Source: Firmicutes bacterium TM09-10 (GTDB lineage Bacteria > Bacillota > Clostridia > Lachnospirales > Lachnospiraceae). From it: a stretch of DNA of 64,000 nucleotides. A program made the position numbers and the translations under genes. The notes below the pieces were generated by a model. That model was not told where the DNA came from. It saw only the letters and a program-made list of their open reading frames with translations, and searched no databases. The stretch lies in NCBI GenBank assembly GCA_003481005.1, contig QUKC01000002.1:62001-126000 (forward strand), read 5' to 3'. Position 1 is the first letter of the stretch. Each line of letters begins with the position of its first letter. Shown here in pieces: positions 25,757-34,137 of the stretch.

Positions 25757-26446
25757 TTATTCTTTTAAAGCATCCGTAAATTTTTTTGTGATCAATTGCG
25801 GTCTGGTAATCGCAGATCCTATAACAACGCTATATACGCCTATTTCCATAACCCGTTTCAATTTCTGCGGAGTATTAATATTTCCCTCTCCGATCACAGG
25901 ATGTTTAACTCTTTTAATCAATTCCCGTATCAGTTCAAAATCATTCTTTTCTATCTGACAGCCCTTACTTTCTTCCGTATATCCAACCAGCGTTGTTCCA
26001 ATAAAATCAAATCCTAATTTATCTGCATAAAGCATTTCCTGCATCGTAGAACAATCTGCCATCAAAAGCTGCTGCGGGTATTTTTCTCTGATTTCAGCAT
26101 AAAATTCTTCAAGTTTTCTGCCATCCGGACGCCTTCGGCATGTAGCATCTACCGCAATCACATCCGGTTTTACCTGCATCAGTTCATCCACCTCTCGGAT
26201 TGTCGGCGTGATCCGTACCGAACAGCCCGGATAATCTCTTTTTATAATTCCAATAATCGGTAAATCAACATTTTTTTTGATTTCTCTGATGTCCTCTACC
26301 GAATTGGCTCTGATGCCTCCGGCTCCTCCTTCTTTTGCCGCAACTGCCATCCTTCCCATTATAAAAGAAGAATGAAGCGGCTCTTCCGGCAATGCCTGAC
26401 ATGACACAATCAACTTATGAAATACCGACTCTATTGACCTTTCCAT
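25757..26446 (-). CDS. nanE: N-acetylmannosamine-6-phosphate 2-epimerase
   Basis: 229 residues. Converts ManNAc-6-P to GlcNAc-6-P in sialic acid and ManNAc breakdown. TIM barrel with the expected blocks [16 protein letters not shown] near 12-27, GIIKRDYPG near 65, [15 protein letters not shown] near 94-108, [12 protein letters not shown] near 124 and [13 protein letters not shown] near 182. It lies between the ABC permeases and the toroid gene. No nanA, nagA or nagB is present in the window. Confidence 0.94.
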   Translation of the reverse strand: MERSIESVFHKLIVSCQALPEEPLHSSFIMGRMAVAAKEGGAGGIRANSVEDIREIKKNVDLPIIGIIKRDYPGCSVRITPTIREVDELMQVKPDVIAVDATCRRRPDGRKLEEFYAEIREKYPQQLLMADCSTMQEMLYADKLGFDFIGTTLVGYTEESKGCQIEKNDFELIRELIKRVKHPVIGEGNINTPQKLKRVMEIGVYSVVIGSAITRPQLITKKFTDALKE

Positions 26447-26498
26447 CTCTATTCCTCACATTTTCTTTCTAGTGGAATTCATACCTTTTACCGCTTTC

Positions 26499-27371
26499 CT
26501 ATTTAATACCTGATGTTGTCTGTATTCCGTTCAGGAAAGCATTCTGACAAAAGAAAAAAATTACAATCAAAGGCACTGTAAACACTGTACTTGCTGCCAT
26601 CAGAAGCGTCCATTCCGGCTGCGCTGCATTTTTAAACATCTGCAATCCAATGCCCAATGTATACAATTTACTGTCCTGCAGATACATCAGCGGCCCTACA
26701 TAATCATTCCAGCAGGCAATAAATACCATGACTGCTACCGTTGTTAAAATAGAGGAACACATCGGATATACAATACTGTACAGTATCCTGAAATCTCCTG
26801 CCCCATCAATACGGGCGGCTTCTATTACGCTGGTCGGCAACGACTTCATAAACTGCCGAAACAAATAAATATAATAAGTGCTTCCAAAAAAACTGGGCAA
26901 TACCAGGGGAATGAATGTATTCAGCATTCCCAGCTTTGACCATGTCGCATACATTGGAATCTGCGTTACCATCGATGGGATCATCATCGTCATCAAAATG
27001 ATCGGAAACAGATACTTCCCTCCTTTCCACGGGATCTTTGTAATCGAATAAGCAACCATCGGACAGGAAATCAATGTCCCGATCACAGGAAGAATCGATG
27101 TGATCAATGTATTTTTTATATACCTTGCCATATCCATTCTCCCAAAGATTTCCGTAAAGTTACTCCATTTAATCGGATTTGGAAACCACTGCGGTGGCGT
27201 TGTAAAACAATAAGTCTCGTACTTAAGCGCTGTTGAAATCATCCAGTAAAGAGGCATTGCAAATACAAGCCCCAGAAAAACCAACATAATCACACCAAAT
27301 ATGTGAGCAGCTCTGCCTCTTACTCCTTTATAAATCATCATTTCACGTATCTTTTTATAAACAGCTTTCAT
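26499..27371 (-). CDS. Carbohydrate ABC transporter permease (MalG type)
   Basis: 290 residues, six membrane helices. The EAA loop that contacts the ATPase reads EAARIDGAGDFRILYSIVYPM near residues 180-200. Partner of the MalF-type permease 11 bases upstream. No ATPase gene is in the cluster, which is usual for family-1 sugar importers in Clostridia that share an MsmK-like ATPase. Confidence 0.92.
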   Translation of the reverse strand: MKAVYKKIREMMIYKGVRGRAAHIFGVIMLVFLGLVFAMPLYWMISTALKYETYCFTTPPQWFPNPIKWSNFTEIFGRMDMARYIKNTLITSILPVIGTLISCPMVAYSITKIPWKGGKYLFPIILMTMMIPSMVTQIPMYATWSKLGMLNTFIPLVLPSFFGSTYYIYLFRQFMKSLPTSVIEAARIDGAGDFRILYSIVYPMCSSILTTVAVMVFIACWNDYVGPLMYLQDSKLYTLGIGLQMFKNAAQPEWTLLMAASTVFTVPLIVIFFFCQNAFLNGIQTTSGIK

Positions 27372-27381
27372 TTCATCCCTC

Positions 27382-28326
27382 CTACTCTACATCGTAATTA
27401 ACGATTCTGTCACTGAGTTTTCTTGTCAAAGCTGTCGTAACCATTACAATCAGGAACAGCAGCACTGCCAAAGCACAGGCATACCCCATCTTAAAGTAGG
27501 AAAATGCATTTTGATATAAATACAAATTATAAAACAGCAATGAATTTCCAGGTCCCCCGTTGATCTGGTTTCCTCCAACTGATACCAGAAGCATACCCTG
27601 CGTAAAATACTGGAATGCACCAATCATGGACATAATAACATTAAATTCAATTGTTGGAGAAATACAGGGAACTGTAATATGAAAAAACTTTTTAATACCA
27701 TTTGCACCGTCCAGTTCTGCCGCTTCATACAAGGATGCCGGAACCGAACGAAGCGCTGCAAGATAAATGATCATTGTTCCCCCACATCTCCAGGCATCCA
27801 TGATCATCAAAGAAATCTTTGTATATTTGGGGTCATTTAACCATGCAGGCCCCTCAATTCCGATCAGACCCAGAATCTGATTTACCAATCCATAATGTCC
27901 GTTCAATAACCAGGTCAACAGCATGACGCTTGCCACCACAGGAACAAGAGACGGTAAATAAAATACTGTCCTAAAAAACGGAAGACCGGGAATATTTTTC
28001 TGATTCAAAAGCAGTGCCAGCAAAAGTGACACTACCATACCAACAATTGGTGAAATAACAACCATATACAGCGTATTTTTAAGACCCTTCCAAACATACT
28101 GATCCTTAAAAGCATCTTTATAATTTTTCAGTCCTACCCACGCAGGCTCGTTAAAAAGATTATAGTCTGTAAAACTGTAATAAAAAGCCAAACATACAGG
28201 CAATAAAATAAAACACACAAAACCGATCAGCCATGGAGATGCAAACAATATTCCCTTCCAAAAAAAACGTGCCTCCCTTTTACTGGAAGATCCGAACTTT
28301 TCTTTTCTCCCGACCACTTTTTTCAT
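27382..28326 (-). CDS. Sugar ABC transporter permease (MalF/UgpA type)
   Basis: 314 residues, six membrane helices after a basic N-terminus. EAA loop EAAELDGANGIKKFFHITVP near residues 205-225. It is preceded by a hairpin that separates it from the binding-protein gene, and it is followed at 11 bases by the second permease. Confidence 0.92.
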   Translation of the reverse strand: MKKVVGRKEKFGSSSKREARFFWKGILFASPWLIGFVCFILLPVCLAFYYSFTDYNLFNEPAWVGLKNYKDAFKDQYVWKGLKNTLYMVVISPIVGMVVSLLLALLLNQKNIPGLPFFRTVFYLPSLVPVVASVMLLTWLLNGHYGLVNQILGLIGIEGPAWLNDPKYTKISLMIMDAWRCGGTMIIYLAALRSVPASLYEAAELDGANGIKKFFHITVPCISPTIEFNVIMSMIGAFQYFTQGMLLVSVGGNQINGGPGNSLLFYNLYLYQNAFSYFKMGYACALAVLLFLIVMVTTALTRKLSDRIVNYDVE

Positions 28327-28378
28327 TCATATTCCTTCCTTCCTCAATTAGTTTATTTGAAGGTTCCTTCCTAAAACA

Positions 28379-28405
28379 GACGGGGTGGTCTCACACCACC
28401 CCGTC
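28379..28405 (-). terminator. Hairpin between binding protein and permease genes (attenuator)
   Basis: GACGGGGTGG and CCACCCCGTC form a perfect GC-rich stem. On the minus strand it is followed by TGTTTTAGG, a weak T run. It likely lets the binding protein be made in excess over the permeases. Confidence 0.7.
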
Positions 28406-28436
28406 CATTACCCCAATATCTTATTCCCAGGATGTT

Positions 28437-29804
28437 TTACTTGCCATTAAATGCGTCTGCAGCTGCCTGAACCTCTTCCTGAATATTGGACACTGCCGTA
28501 TCCATATCCATCGTTCCTTCCATATAAGCAGTCATGTTATTTCCGATTGCGCCAAGATACTCATTCACATAGCCACTCATTGGAAATGACTGAAGATCCG
28601 CTTCTTTCAGCAATACCGCAACTTCCTTCAGTGCATCGCAAACCCCTTCTTTTTCCAACAGGGCATCCAACGCACTCTTTCGAGGCATCAATGCGCCAAC
28701 TCCCTTTTCTCCCTCCGCAAGATATGTCATCGCTTCCTTTGAATTCAGATAAGACATTACTTCCCATGAAGCTTCCGGATTTTTGGTCTTTGCATTCATT
28801 TCATATACTGCTGCAGTAAACATGGATTTTCCGGGAACGCGTGCAATGCCCCAATCCTCGCCATATGCATATCCTGCTTCTACACCTGCATTATAAATTG
28901 ACGAAATCGCGCTGTCCGGAAGAAGAAGAAATCCAGCTTCACCCGTCAGTATCGGATCTGTCACACTGCCTCTTGCCGGTCCAAAATCACTTTCCCAACC
29001 GGTTGCTACCGCATATCCGCCCTGATAATCGATAAGCTCCTTCTGTGCAGAATATGCCAGACGCATCGCCTCACTGTCAAACACAGGATTTCCATCCGCA
29101 TCATTCCAGCTCGCTTCTGTCATTGAAGGCCAAAGGACGTTATCCAGCCAAGGGGACAAAGGATTCATTCCCATACTTGTACTTTCCAGATCATAACAAT
29201 CCTTTGCACACTGAATCATGTCCTCAAAGGTTGTCGGGAAGTTCTCCCACCCGGCTTCTTTTAAAACATTTTTGTTATAAACTGCAAAAGAAGAAGATGC
29301 CAGATTGGGAATAGAATATATCTTTCCGTCTACAGTACACAAATCCCATACTCTTTCCAAAAAATCTGCTTTTTCAAATTCCGCATCATTTTCCACGAAT
29401 TCTGTCAGATCATATAATGCTCCTCTTGCTGCCAAGGGCGACGCATACTGCCAGTACATATCAAAAAGATCCGGCGTATCCTGAGATGCGATTGCGGTCA
29501 CCACATTATCATACGTTTTTCCAAAGCTGACTTCCACCTGGATATCTTCATGAGATGCATTGAAATCGTCTATCAGCTTTTTCAATCTGGAAGAAGATGC
29601 CGTAGGGTCATTATCTTCTGCTTTAAATGACCAAAGTGTTACAGTCGTTACCTCTCCTGATTTTTCTTCTTTTGTCTCTGATTTAGCTTCTTCTGCCTTT
29701 TCTGTTTCCTGCTTTACAGCTTCTCCCCCGGCACTGTTTCCACATGCAGCCAAACCAAATGCCATTGCCGTAGCCAGAAGCACTCCTATTACTTTCTTCT
29801 TCAT
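28437..29804 (-). CDS. Sugar ABC transporter solute-binding lipoprotein
   Basis: 455 residues. Lipoprotein signal: MKKKVIGVLLATAMAFGLAAC, with Cys21 as lipid site and lipobox LAAC. A low-complexity linker rich in Glu, Lys and Thr follows, then a family-1 substrate-binding domain beginning VTTVTLWSFKAEDNDP. Substrate is probably a sialoside, ManNAc or related glycan, inferred from nanE and the ROK kinase. The frame is open upstream to 29966, but AGGAGG before the ATG at 29804 and the signal peptide fix the start. Confidence 0.92.
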   Translation of the reverse strand: MKKKVIGVLLATAMAFGLAACGNSAGGEAVKQETEKAEEAKSETKEEKSGEVTTVTLWSFKAEDNDPTASSSRLKKLIDDFNASHEDIQVEVSFGKTYDNVVTAIASQDTPDLFDMYWQYASPLAARGALYDLTEFVENDAEFEKADFLERVWDLCTVDGKIYSIPNLASSSFAVYNKNVLKEAGWENFPTTFEDMIQCAKDCYDLESTSMGMNPLSPWLDNVLWPSMTEASWNDADGNPVFDSEAMRLAYSAQKELIDYQGGYAVATGWESDFGPARGSVTDPILTGEAGFLLLPDSAISSIYNAGVEAGYAYGEDWGIARVPGKSMFTAAVYEMNAKTKNPEASWEVMSYLNSKEAMTYLAEGEKGVGALMPRKSALDALLEKEGVCDALKEVAVLLKEADLQSFPMSGYVNEYLGAIGNNMTAYMEGTMDMDTAVSNIQEEVQAAADAFNGK

Positions 29805-29840
29805 ATCCTGTTCCTCCTTTAGGAATTTGTTTATGTTTGC

Positions 29841-29869
29841 ATTATAACAACGTCCTATTATTTGTGCAA
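29841..29869 (-). promoter_or_regulatory. Sigma-A promoter of the amino-sugar transport operon
   Basis: TTGCAC, 17-nt spacer and TATAAT on the minus strand, about 40 bases before the binding-protein start. It lies in the gap after rpiR, so the transporter genes can be made apart from the regulator. Confidence 0.78.
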
Positions 29870-29968
29870 TAAAACAGCCTCCTTTGGGAAATACTATCTC
29901 AAAAGAAGCTGTTTCTACAAAAAATGTGAAAATATATTCAAAAATCGTTAAAATTATCCAATCCATTT

Positions 29969-30778
29969 TCAGGATTTCTTTTTATTCAGGGTTTCCAATG
30001 TCATATGGTATCTTTGCCTTTTTATTTTAGTATCGTTTTTAAAATAGTATCCATAAAAAATATCCGTCAGTACCAGAATAGGAAATTGGGGCGAAATTGC
30101 GATTCCCTGATCCAGATTTCTGGAAGTTGACGTATATAATACAACATCACAATCAATTTCAGCCTCTCTGTTTGCCGTAATCAGTACGACTCCCGCTCCT
30201 CTGCTTTTTGCTATACGGATTGCCTCCGTAATCGTCTGTGTATTGCCGCTTAATGAAATCGCGATCATCAGGCAGTTTTCATCTGCTACCGCTGCCGCCA
30301 TCTGAATAACCTGCGAATCCGTCACAGACTGAATCTGAAGCCCCAGACGCATCATACGAAACGCCATTTCAGAAGCCGCATAGCCCGAACTCCCCAGACC
30401 ACAGACAAGAACACGCTTATAGCTGCTTACCATTTCTGCCGCTTGGCATATCTTTTCTTCATCCAACTGCTGAAATACTTCTTCCAGAAGGCTGCCATAT
30501 GTACATTTTACTTTTTTAGCAAGTTTGCTGATACTGTCCTCATTTATCTGCTCCTGAAGCTCTTTTTCATAATTGAAAACAAGTTCCCGATATCCTTTAT
30601 ATCCGCATTTCTTGGCAAAGCGCGATAATGTCGCATTAGAAATGTAAAGAATTCTGCTGATATTTCTCGCTGAAAAGTCCATGTATTCTTCATTTTTAAT
30701 AAAGAAATCTGCAATCGCCTGTTCTACAGAAGTCATATTCTCATATTCTTCCATCATCAAATGCTTTACACTGTCCAT
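29969..30778 (-). CDS. RpiR-family transcriptional regulator (HTH + SIS)
   Basis: 269 residues. N-terminal RpiR helix-turn-helix (about 1-75) with SARNISRILYISNATLSRFAKKCG-type recognition region. The C-terminal SIS domain (about 110-250) binds phosphosugars: VLVCGLGSSGYAASEMAF and ISLSGNTQTITEAIRIAKSRGA. It probably senses ManNAc-6-P or GlcNAc-6-P and controls the transporter operon promoter just downstream. AGGGG lies nine bases before the start. Confidence 0.92.
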   Translation of the reverse strand: MDSVKHLMMEEYENMTSVEQAIADFFIKNEEYMDFSARNISRILYISNATLSRFAKKCGYKGYRELVFNYEKELQEQINEDSISKLAKKVKCTYGSLLEEVFQQLDEEKICQAAEMVSSYKRVLVCGLGSSGYAASEMAFRMMRLGLQIQSVTDSQVIQMAAAVADENCLMIAISLSGNTQTITEAIRIAKSRGAGVVLITANREAEIDCDVVLYTSTSRNLDQGIAISPQFPILVLTDIFYGYYFKNDTKIKRQRYHMTLETLNKKKS

Positions 30779-30810
30779 CCAAACATACCCCTTACATTCT
30801 CATTGATCTT

Positions 30811-31719
30811 TCATTCTATATTTTCCAAAATTCCCGCCGCACAGCATGCTCCCAGCATCCCCGCATGGTTGCCAAACTTTGCAAACCCAAGCTTTGTTTT
30901 TCTCCGAACCTCCGGAATCAGATAGCGGTCTAATCCCTTTTCAATCCTTGGCCGCAAATAATTCTCCTGTGCAGAAATTCCCCCGCCGATCACTACGATT
31001 TCCGGATTGAGCACATAGCACAGATTGGCGATCCCTTTCGCCAGAATATCGCACATTCTGTCAATTTCCTCAATACATACCTTATTGCCGCTTTGAGCCT
31101 GTTCAAAAATCCATTTCCCGGAAATCTCAAGACAGCTTTTCGACAGGCGTTTTGCCGTCCTCTTTACCAGGACAGATGTTGCCGCCAGTTCTTCAAAAGA
31201 GCTTCCGTCCATATGCATATATCCCACCTCGCACGCACTGTAGGTATGCCCCTTTAATAATTTTCCCCGTTCCAAAAAAGCTCCGCCTATCCCCGTTCCG
31301 ACCGTCAGCATCAGCATAGAGGAATGTCCTCTGCCGACTCCCTGATAAGCCTCCGCCATGGCCGCGCAGTTTACATCATTTTCCACATAGCACGGAATCT
31401 CAAACCGTTCCCGTACTTTTTCAGAGATATTCATCCCCGTATATCCGGGAATCAGATTTTCATTTGCTTCAGCAACGACCCCTCTGTCAGAATCAATAAT
31501 CCCCGCGCTGGAGACGCACACTGCCTCCGGATTCGCAGCTGTGCTCAAATACTCTGAAATCCGTTCCAATACCGCATCCATGATTCCTGCTCCGCCTCTG
31601 GGCGTATCCATCACATCCGTCCTTAAAAAATTCATGTTTTCATCCATGATCCCGGATTTTATCGCCGTGCCTCCAATATCAATGCAGATAATCTTTTTTC
31701 CTCTTTTGTTTTCCATCAT
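30811..31719 (-). CDS. ROK family sugar kinase (probable N-acetylmannosamine kinase)
   Basis: 302 residues. ATP-binding loop IICIDIGGTAIKSGIMD near 10-26, catalytic Asp in CYVENDVNCAAMAEA near 105-119, second loop MLTVGTGIGGAFLERG. The ROK zinc motif is altered: where CxCGxxGC is common, the region ACEVGYMHMDGSSFEELAA keeps only a short form. Next to rpiR and nanE the likely substrate is ManNAc, giving ManNAc-6-P for NanE; a glucokinase role cannot be excluded. Confidence 0.85.
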   Translation of the reverse strand: MMENKRGKKIICIDIGGTAIKSGIMDENMNFLRTDVMDTPRGGAGIMDAVLERISEYLSTAANPEAVCVSSAGIIDSDRGVVAEANENLIPGYTGMNISEKVRERFEIPCYVENDVNCAAMAEAYQGVGRGHSSMLMLTVGTGIGGAFLERGKLLKGHTYSACEVGYMHMDGSSFEELAATSVLVKRTAKRLSKSCLEISGKWIFEQAQSGNKVCIEEIDRMCDILAKGIANLCYVLNPEIVVIGGGISAQENYLRPRIEKGLDRYLIPEVRRKTKLGFAKFGNHAGMLGACCAAGILENIE

Positions 31720-31745
31720 TTTTATCCTCTTTCTTCCCCTTTTGT

Positions 31746-31780
31746 AAAAGAGCAGACCCCGCTCCGGTATCTGCCCTCTT
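31746..31780 (-). terminator. Hairpin before the ROK gene
   Basis: AAGAGGGCAGA..ACC and GGT..TCTGCTCTTTT form a stem-loop with a short T run on the minus strand. It follows the FakA-like fragment and probably ends transcription from the truncated regulator. Confidence 0.55.
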
Positions 31781-31788
31781 CCTCTCGT

Positions 31789-31842
31789 TTATCCTTTCAG
31801 CCCTCTTGCCTGGCGATACATATCCTCGATCACGATATCTTC
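31789..31842 (-). pseudogene. C-terminal fragment of a FakA-like small gene
   Basis: On the minus strand the codons read EDIVIEDMYRQARGLKG and stop. This closely matches the end of the small protein at 43918-44169 (DIVVEDMDRQSRGLKG). It overlaps the last codons of the truncated response regulator in another frame, so it is a remnant with no start. Confidence 0.75.
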
Positions 31843-32297
31843 AGCAGGCTCTGAAGAGAACGCTGCTGCAGTTCAAAATACTCGTCAGACAATACCTCAT
31901 AGTATTCCCTTGCGCTCCTGTTGTCCTGCATTTTCTTCATAGCAGCAAACACGGTATCTTTTAGTTCCTGTCGATCTATCGGTTTCAGAAGATACGCAAA
32001 GGCTCCCTGTCGGATCGCCTGACGAGCATATTCAAATTCGTTATGACCACTCAATACAATAAAACCACATTCCGGCATTTTCGACCTAAGCCGCTCCATC
32101 AACGTAAGTCCGTCCATAAACGGCATGCGGACGTCTGTCAGGATAATATCCGGTCTGGAAGAAAGGGCCATTTCCAATGCCTCTTCTCCATCTGCGGCCT
32201 CTCCTACGACCTCCACACCGATTTCAGACCAGTCTATTGCGCTTTTGATACCGACACGCACATAATACTCATCGTCAACGATCAATAGTCGAAACAT
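31830..32297 (-). pseudogene. Truncated YesN/AraC-type response regulator
   Basis: 155 residues from MFRLLIVDDEYYVR. The receiver domain is complete: phospho-acceptor in IILTDVRMPFMDG (Asp near 54), GHNEFEYARQAIRQGAFAYLLKPID. The protein stops at LQSLLKIS, soon after the linker begins. The central and AraC-type DNA-binding domains (usually a further 300 or more residues) are missing. The break is at the junction with the FakA-like fragment. It has a strong promoter and may still be made as a lone receiver. Confidence 0.8.
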
Positions 32298-32357
32298 GGA
32301 CACCACCCCCTTAGTCTCCCTATTTTCCTGATCCTTTCCCTCTTTATCGTAGACTTA

Positions 32358-32387
32358 AGTATAGCAAGGAATCAGAATAGCTGTCAA
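32358..32387 (-). promoter_or_regulatory. Sigma-A promoter of the truncated regulator
   Basis: Consensus TTGACA, 18-nt spacer and TATACT on the minus strand. It lies only 15 bases past the stop codon of the ABC ATPase copy 2. Confidence 0.75.
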
Positions 32388-32400
32388 GGGAGGTGTGTCC

Positions 32401-33552
32401 TTCAGACCTGCATGACACGACCGATGAACTCCTTCACACGGGCATTCGGGTTTCCAAACACTTCCTCCGGCGTACCCTCCTGGCAGACCAGACCTTTTTC
32501 CATGAAGATCACGCGATCCGAAAGCTCTTTGGCAAACTGCATCTCGTGTGTAACGATCACCATAGTCATGTGCTCGTCTGCCAGCTGCCGGATGACGCGC
32601 AGCACTTCTCCGGTCAGCTCCGGGTCAAGCGCTGAGGTCGGCTCGTCAAAAAATAAAACCTTTGGCTGCAGAGCAAGCGCTCTGGCAATCGATACTCTCT
32701 GCTGCTGTCCACCGGAAAGCTGATAGGGATAGGCATCTGCCTTATCCGACAGCCCCAGCTGTTTTAACAGCTTCCATGCACGCTCTTTTGCTTCTTCCTT
32801 GGAAACATCATCCACACAAACCGGCGCGTCGATAATATTTTTCATGACAGTATAATGCGGAAACAGATTGAAATTCTGGAACACCAGGCCGAAATTTTTC
32901 CGGATTTCCTTTAATTGCTTCTTATTTGCATAGACACATTTTCCGTTTTCTTCCCACGCAGCCTTTTCTCCGAGAAAAGAAAGATCGCCGCCATCCATTT
33001 TTTCCAGCATGGTCGCACAGCGCAGCAGTGTCGATTTGCCGGAGCCGGACGGACCGATAACCGATACGACTTCTCCCTTATGGACGGAAAGGGAAATATC
33101 CTTTAAGACCTCCAGCTCTCCAAATGTTTTTTTAACATGATTCATTTCCAGATAAATCTGACTCATTGTAACATCGTACCTTTCCTGAATTTCCGTCTGA
33201 CTGCAGAAATAAAGCTTCGCTCCTCTAACTGTCTCTCTGGCATCCTGCATTATCCGCGGTAATAATTTAACTTCTTTTCCACATGCTCCATAACAACTGC
33301 AACGACCAGATTAAAAATGTAATAAAATACTCCTGCTGCCATCAGTGGCATTACAGAAGCCTGTGCCGCTGCAATCTGCTTTGCAATCGTAAACATCTCC
33401 GTTACTGTCAGCACAAAGGCCAGGGATGTATCCTTTACCAGCGTGATCATTTCGTTGGTCACTGCCGGAAGCACCCGCTTGATGACCTGGGGTAAAATAA
33501 TCCGGAAAAACGTCTGAACGCGGCTGTATCCCAATACTTTTGCTGCCTCATA
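32401..33552. repeat. 1152-bp direct duplication, copy 2
   Basis: Same orientation as 21099-22250. This copy lies in the intact ATPase-permease-binding protein operon. Outside 32780-32867 I count about ten differences; inside that stretch there are about sixteen in 88 bases. Confidence 0.9.
32402..33166 (-). CDS. Polar amino-acid ABC transporter ATPase, copy 2
   Basis: 254 residues from MSQIYLEMNHVKKTFGELEV. It differs from copy 1 at only two positions in this range (Ile/Val in NHIKKT and Gly/Asp in VDGVSKEE). All ATPase motifs are intact: GPSGSGKST, LSGGQQQR, FFDEPTSALD. Unlike copy 1 it sits in a complete operon with permease and binding protein. An ATG at 33250 overlaps the permease stop and would add 28 residues. 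Confidence 0.92.
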   Translation of the reverse strand: MSQIYLEMNHVKKTFGELEVLKDISLSVHKGEVVSVIGPSGSGKSTLLRCATMLEKMDGGDLSFLGEKAAWEENGKCVYANKKQLKEIRKNFGLVFQNFNLFPHYTVMKNIIDAPVCVDDVSKEEAKERAWKLLKQLGLSDKADAYPYQLSGGQQQRVSIARALALQPKVLFFDEPTSALDPELTGEVLRVIRQLADEHMTMVIVTHEMQFAKELSDRVIFMEKGLVCQEGTPEEVFGNPNARVKEFIGRVMQV

Positions 33553-33903
33553 CTGCCCGACCGGCATGGACTCGATTCCAGAACGGTATATTTCCGCAAA
33601 ATACGCCGCGTAGTTTAACACAAATGCAAGAATTACCGCGATCATCCGGTAGCTTTTGGAGATTTTCATTCCAAACACATAATAGGGCGCAAAATAGACC
33701 ACAATCAGCTGCAGCATCAGCGGCGTTCCCCGCATAATCGAAATATAAAGCTTTGTCAAAAAGCTCAGCACTTTCAGCCTTGCCATCCGCCCAAAGGCCA
33801 GCACCATTCCAAGGGGCAGGGAAAATACCAGCGTCAGCACAAAGATCTCCGTCGTGATCAGCATTCCTGTTCCCAGTTCCCGAACCATCGTTCCTAAATC
33901 CAT
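33250..33903 (-). CDS. Polar amino-acid ABC transporter permease
   Basis: 217 residues, HisM/GlnP type with about five membrane helices. The EAA loop reads YEAAKVLGYSRVQTFFRIILP near residues 117-137. Starts MDLGTMVRELGTG. The C-terminal 100 codons are duplicated in the fragment at 21948-22250. It precedes the ATPase with a TAATG-type overlap and follows the binding-protein gene after 234 bases rich in hairpins. Confidence 0.94.
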   Translation of the reverse strand: MDLGTMVRELGTGMLITTEIFVLTLVFSLPLGMVLAFGRMARLKVLSFLTKLYISIMRGTPLMLQLIVVYFAPYYVFGMKISKSYRMIAVILAFVLNYAAYFAEIYRSGIESMPVGQYEAAKVLGYSRVQTFFRIILPQVIKRVLPAVTNEMITLVKDTSLAFVLTVTEMFTIAKQIAAAQASVMPLMAAGVFYYIFNLVVAVVMEHVEKKLNYYRG

Positions 33904-34000
33904 TCCCGTTCTTCCTTTTCCATACCGGATTTGATCCGGTTTTCTGTATTCTTATTAGCGCACAAAGGCAGGCCAGAGTTTTCTCCGACCTGCATTCTGT

Positions 34001-34040
34001 TTTTTATCGTATAGAAAACCTCGTTTCTATACGATAAAAA
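34001..34040. terminator. 17-bp A/T-flanked hairpin between binding protein and permease
   Basis: TTTTTATCGTATAGAAA (34001-34017) and TTTCTATACGATAAAAA (34024-34040) pair perfectly around ACCTCG. T runs exist on both strands. It probably reduces readthrough into the permease. It resembles the second hairpin after prs (2748-2786). Confidence 0.7.
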
Positions 34041-34137
34041 CGCTCCGCGAGGATCGCACTGCGGTGGAATGGAATCCTGTCGTTTATGCGACCCGCCGCA
34101 GGCGAAGAATCCTGTAGAGCAGGATTCTATTTTCAGC

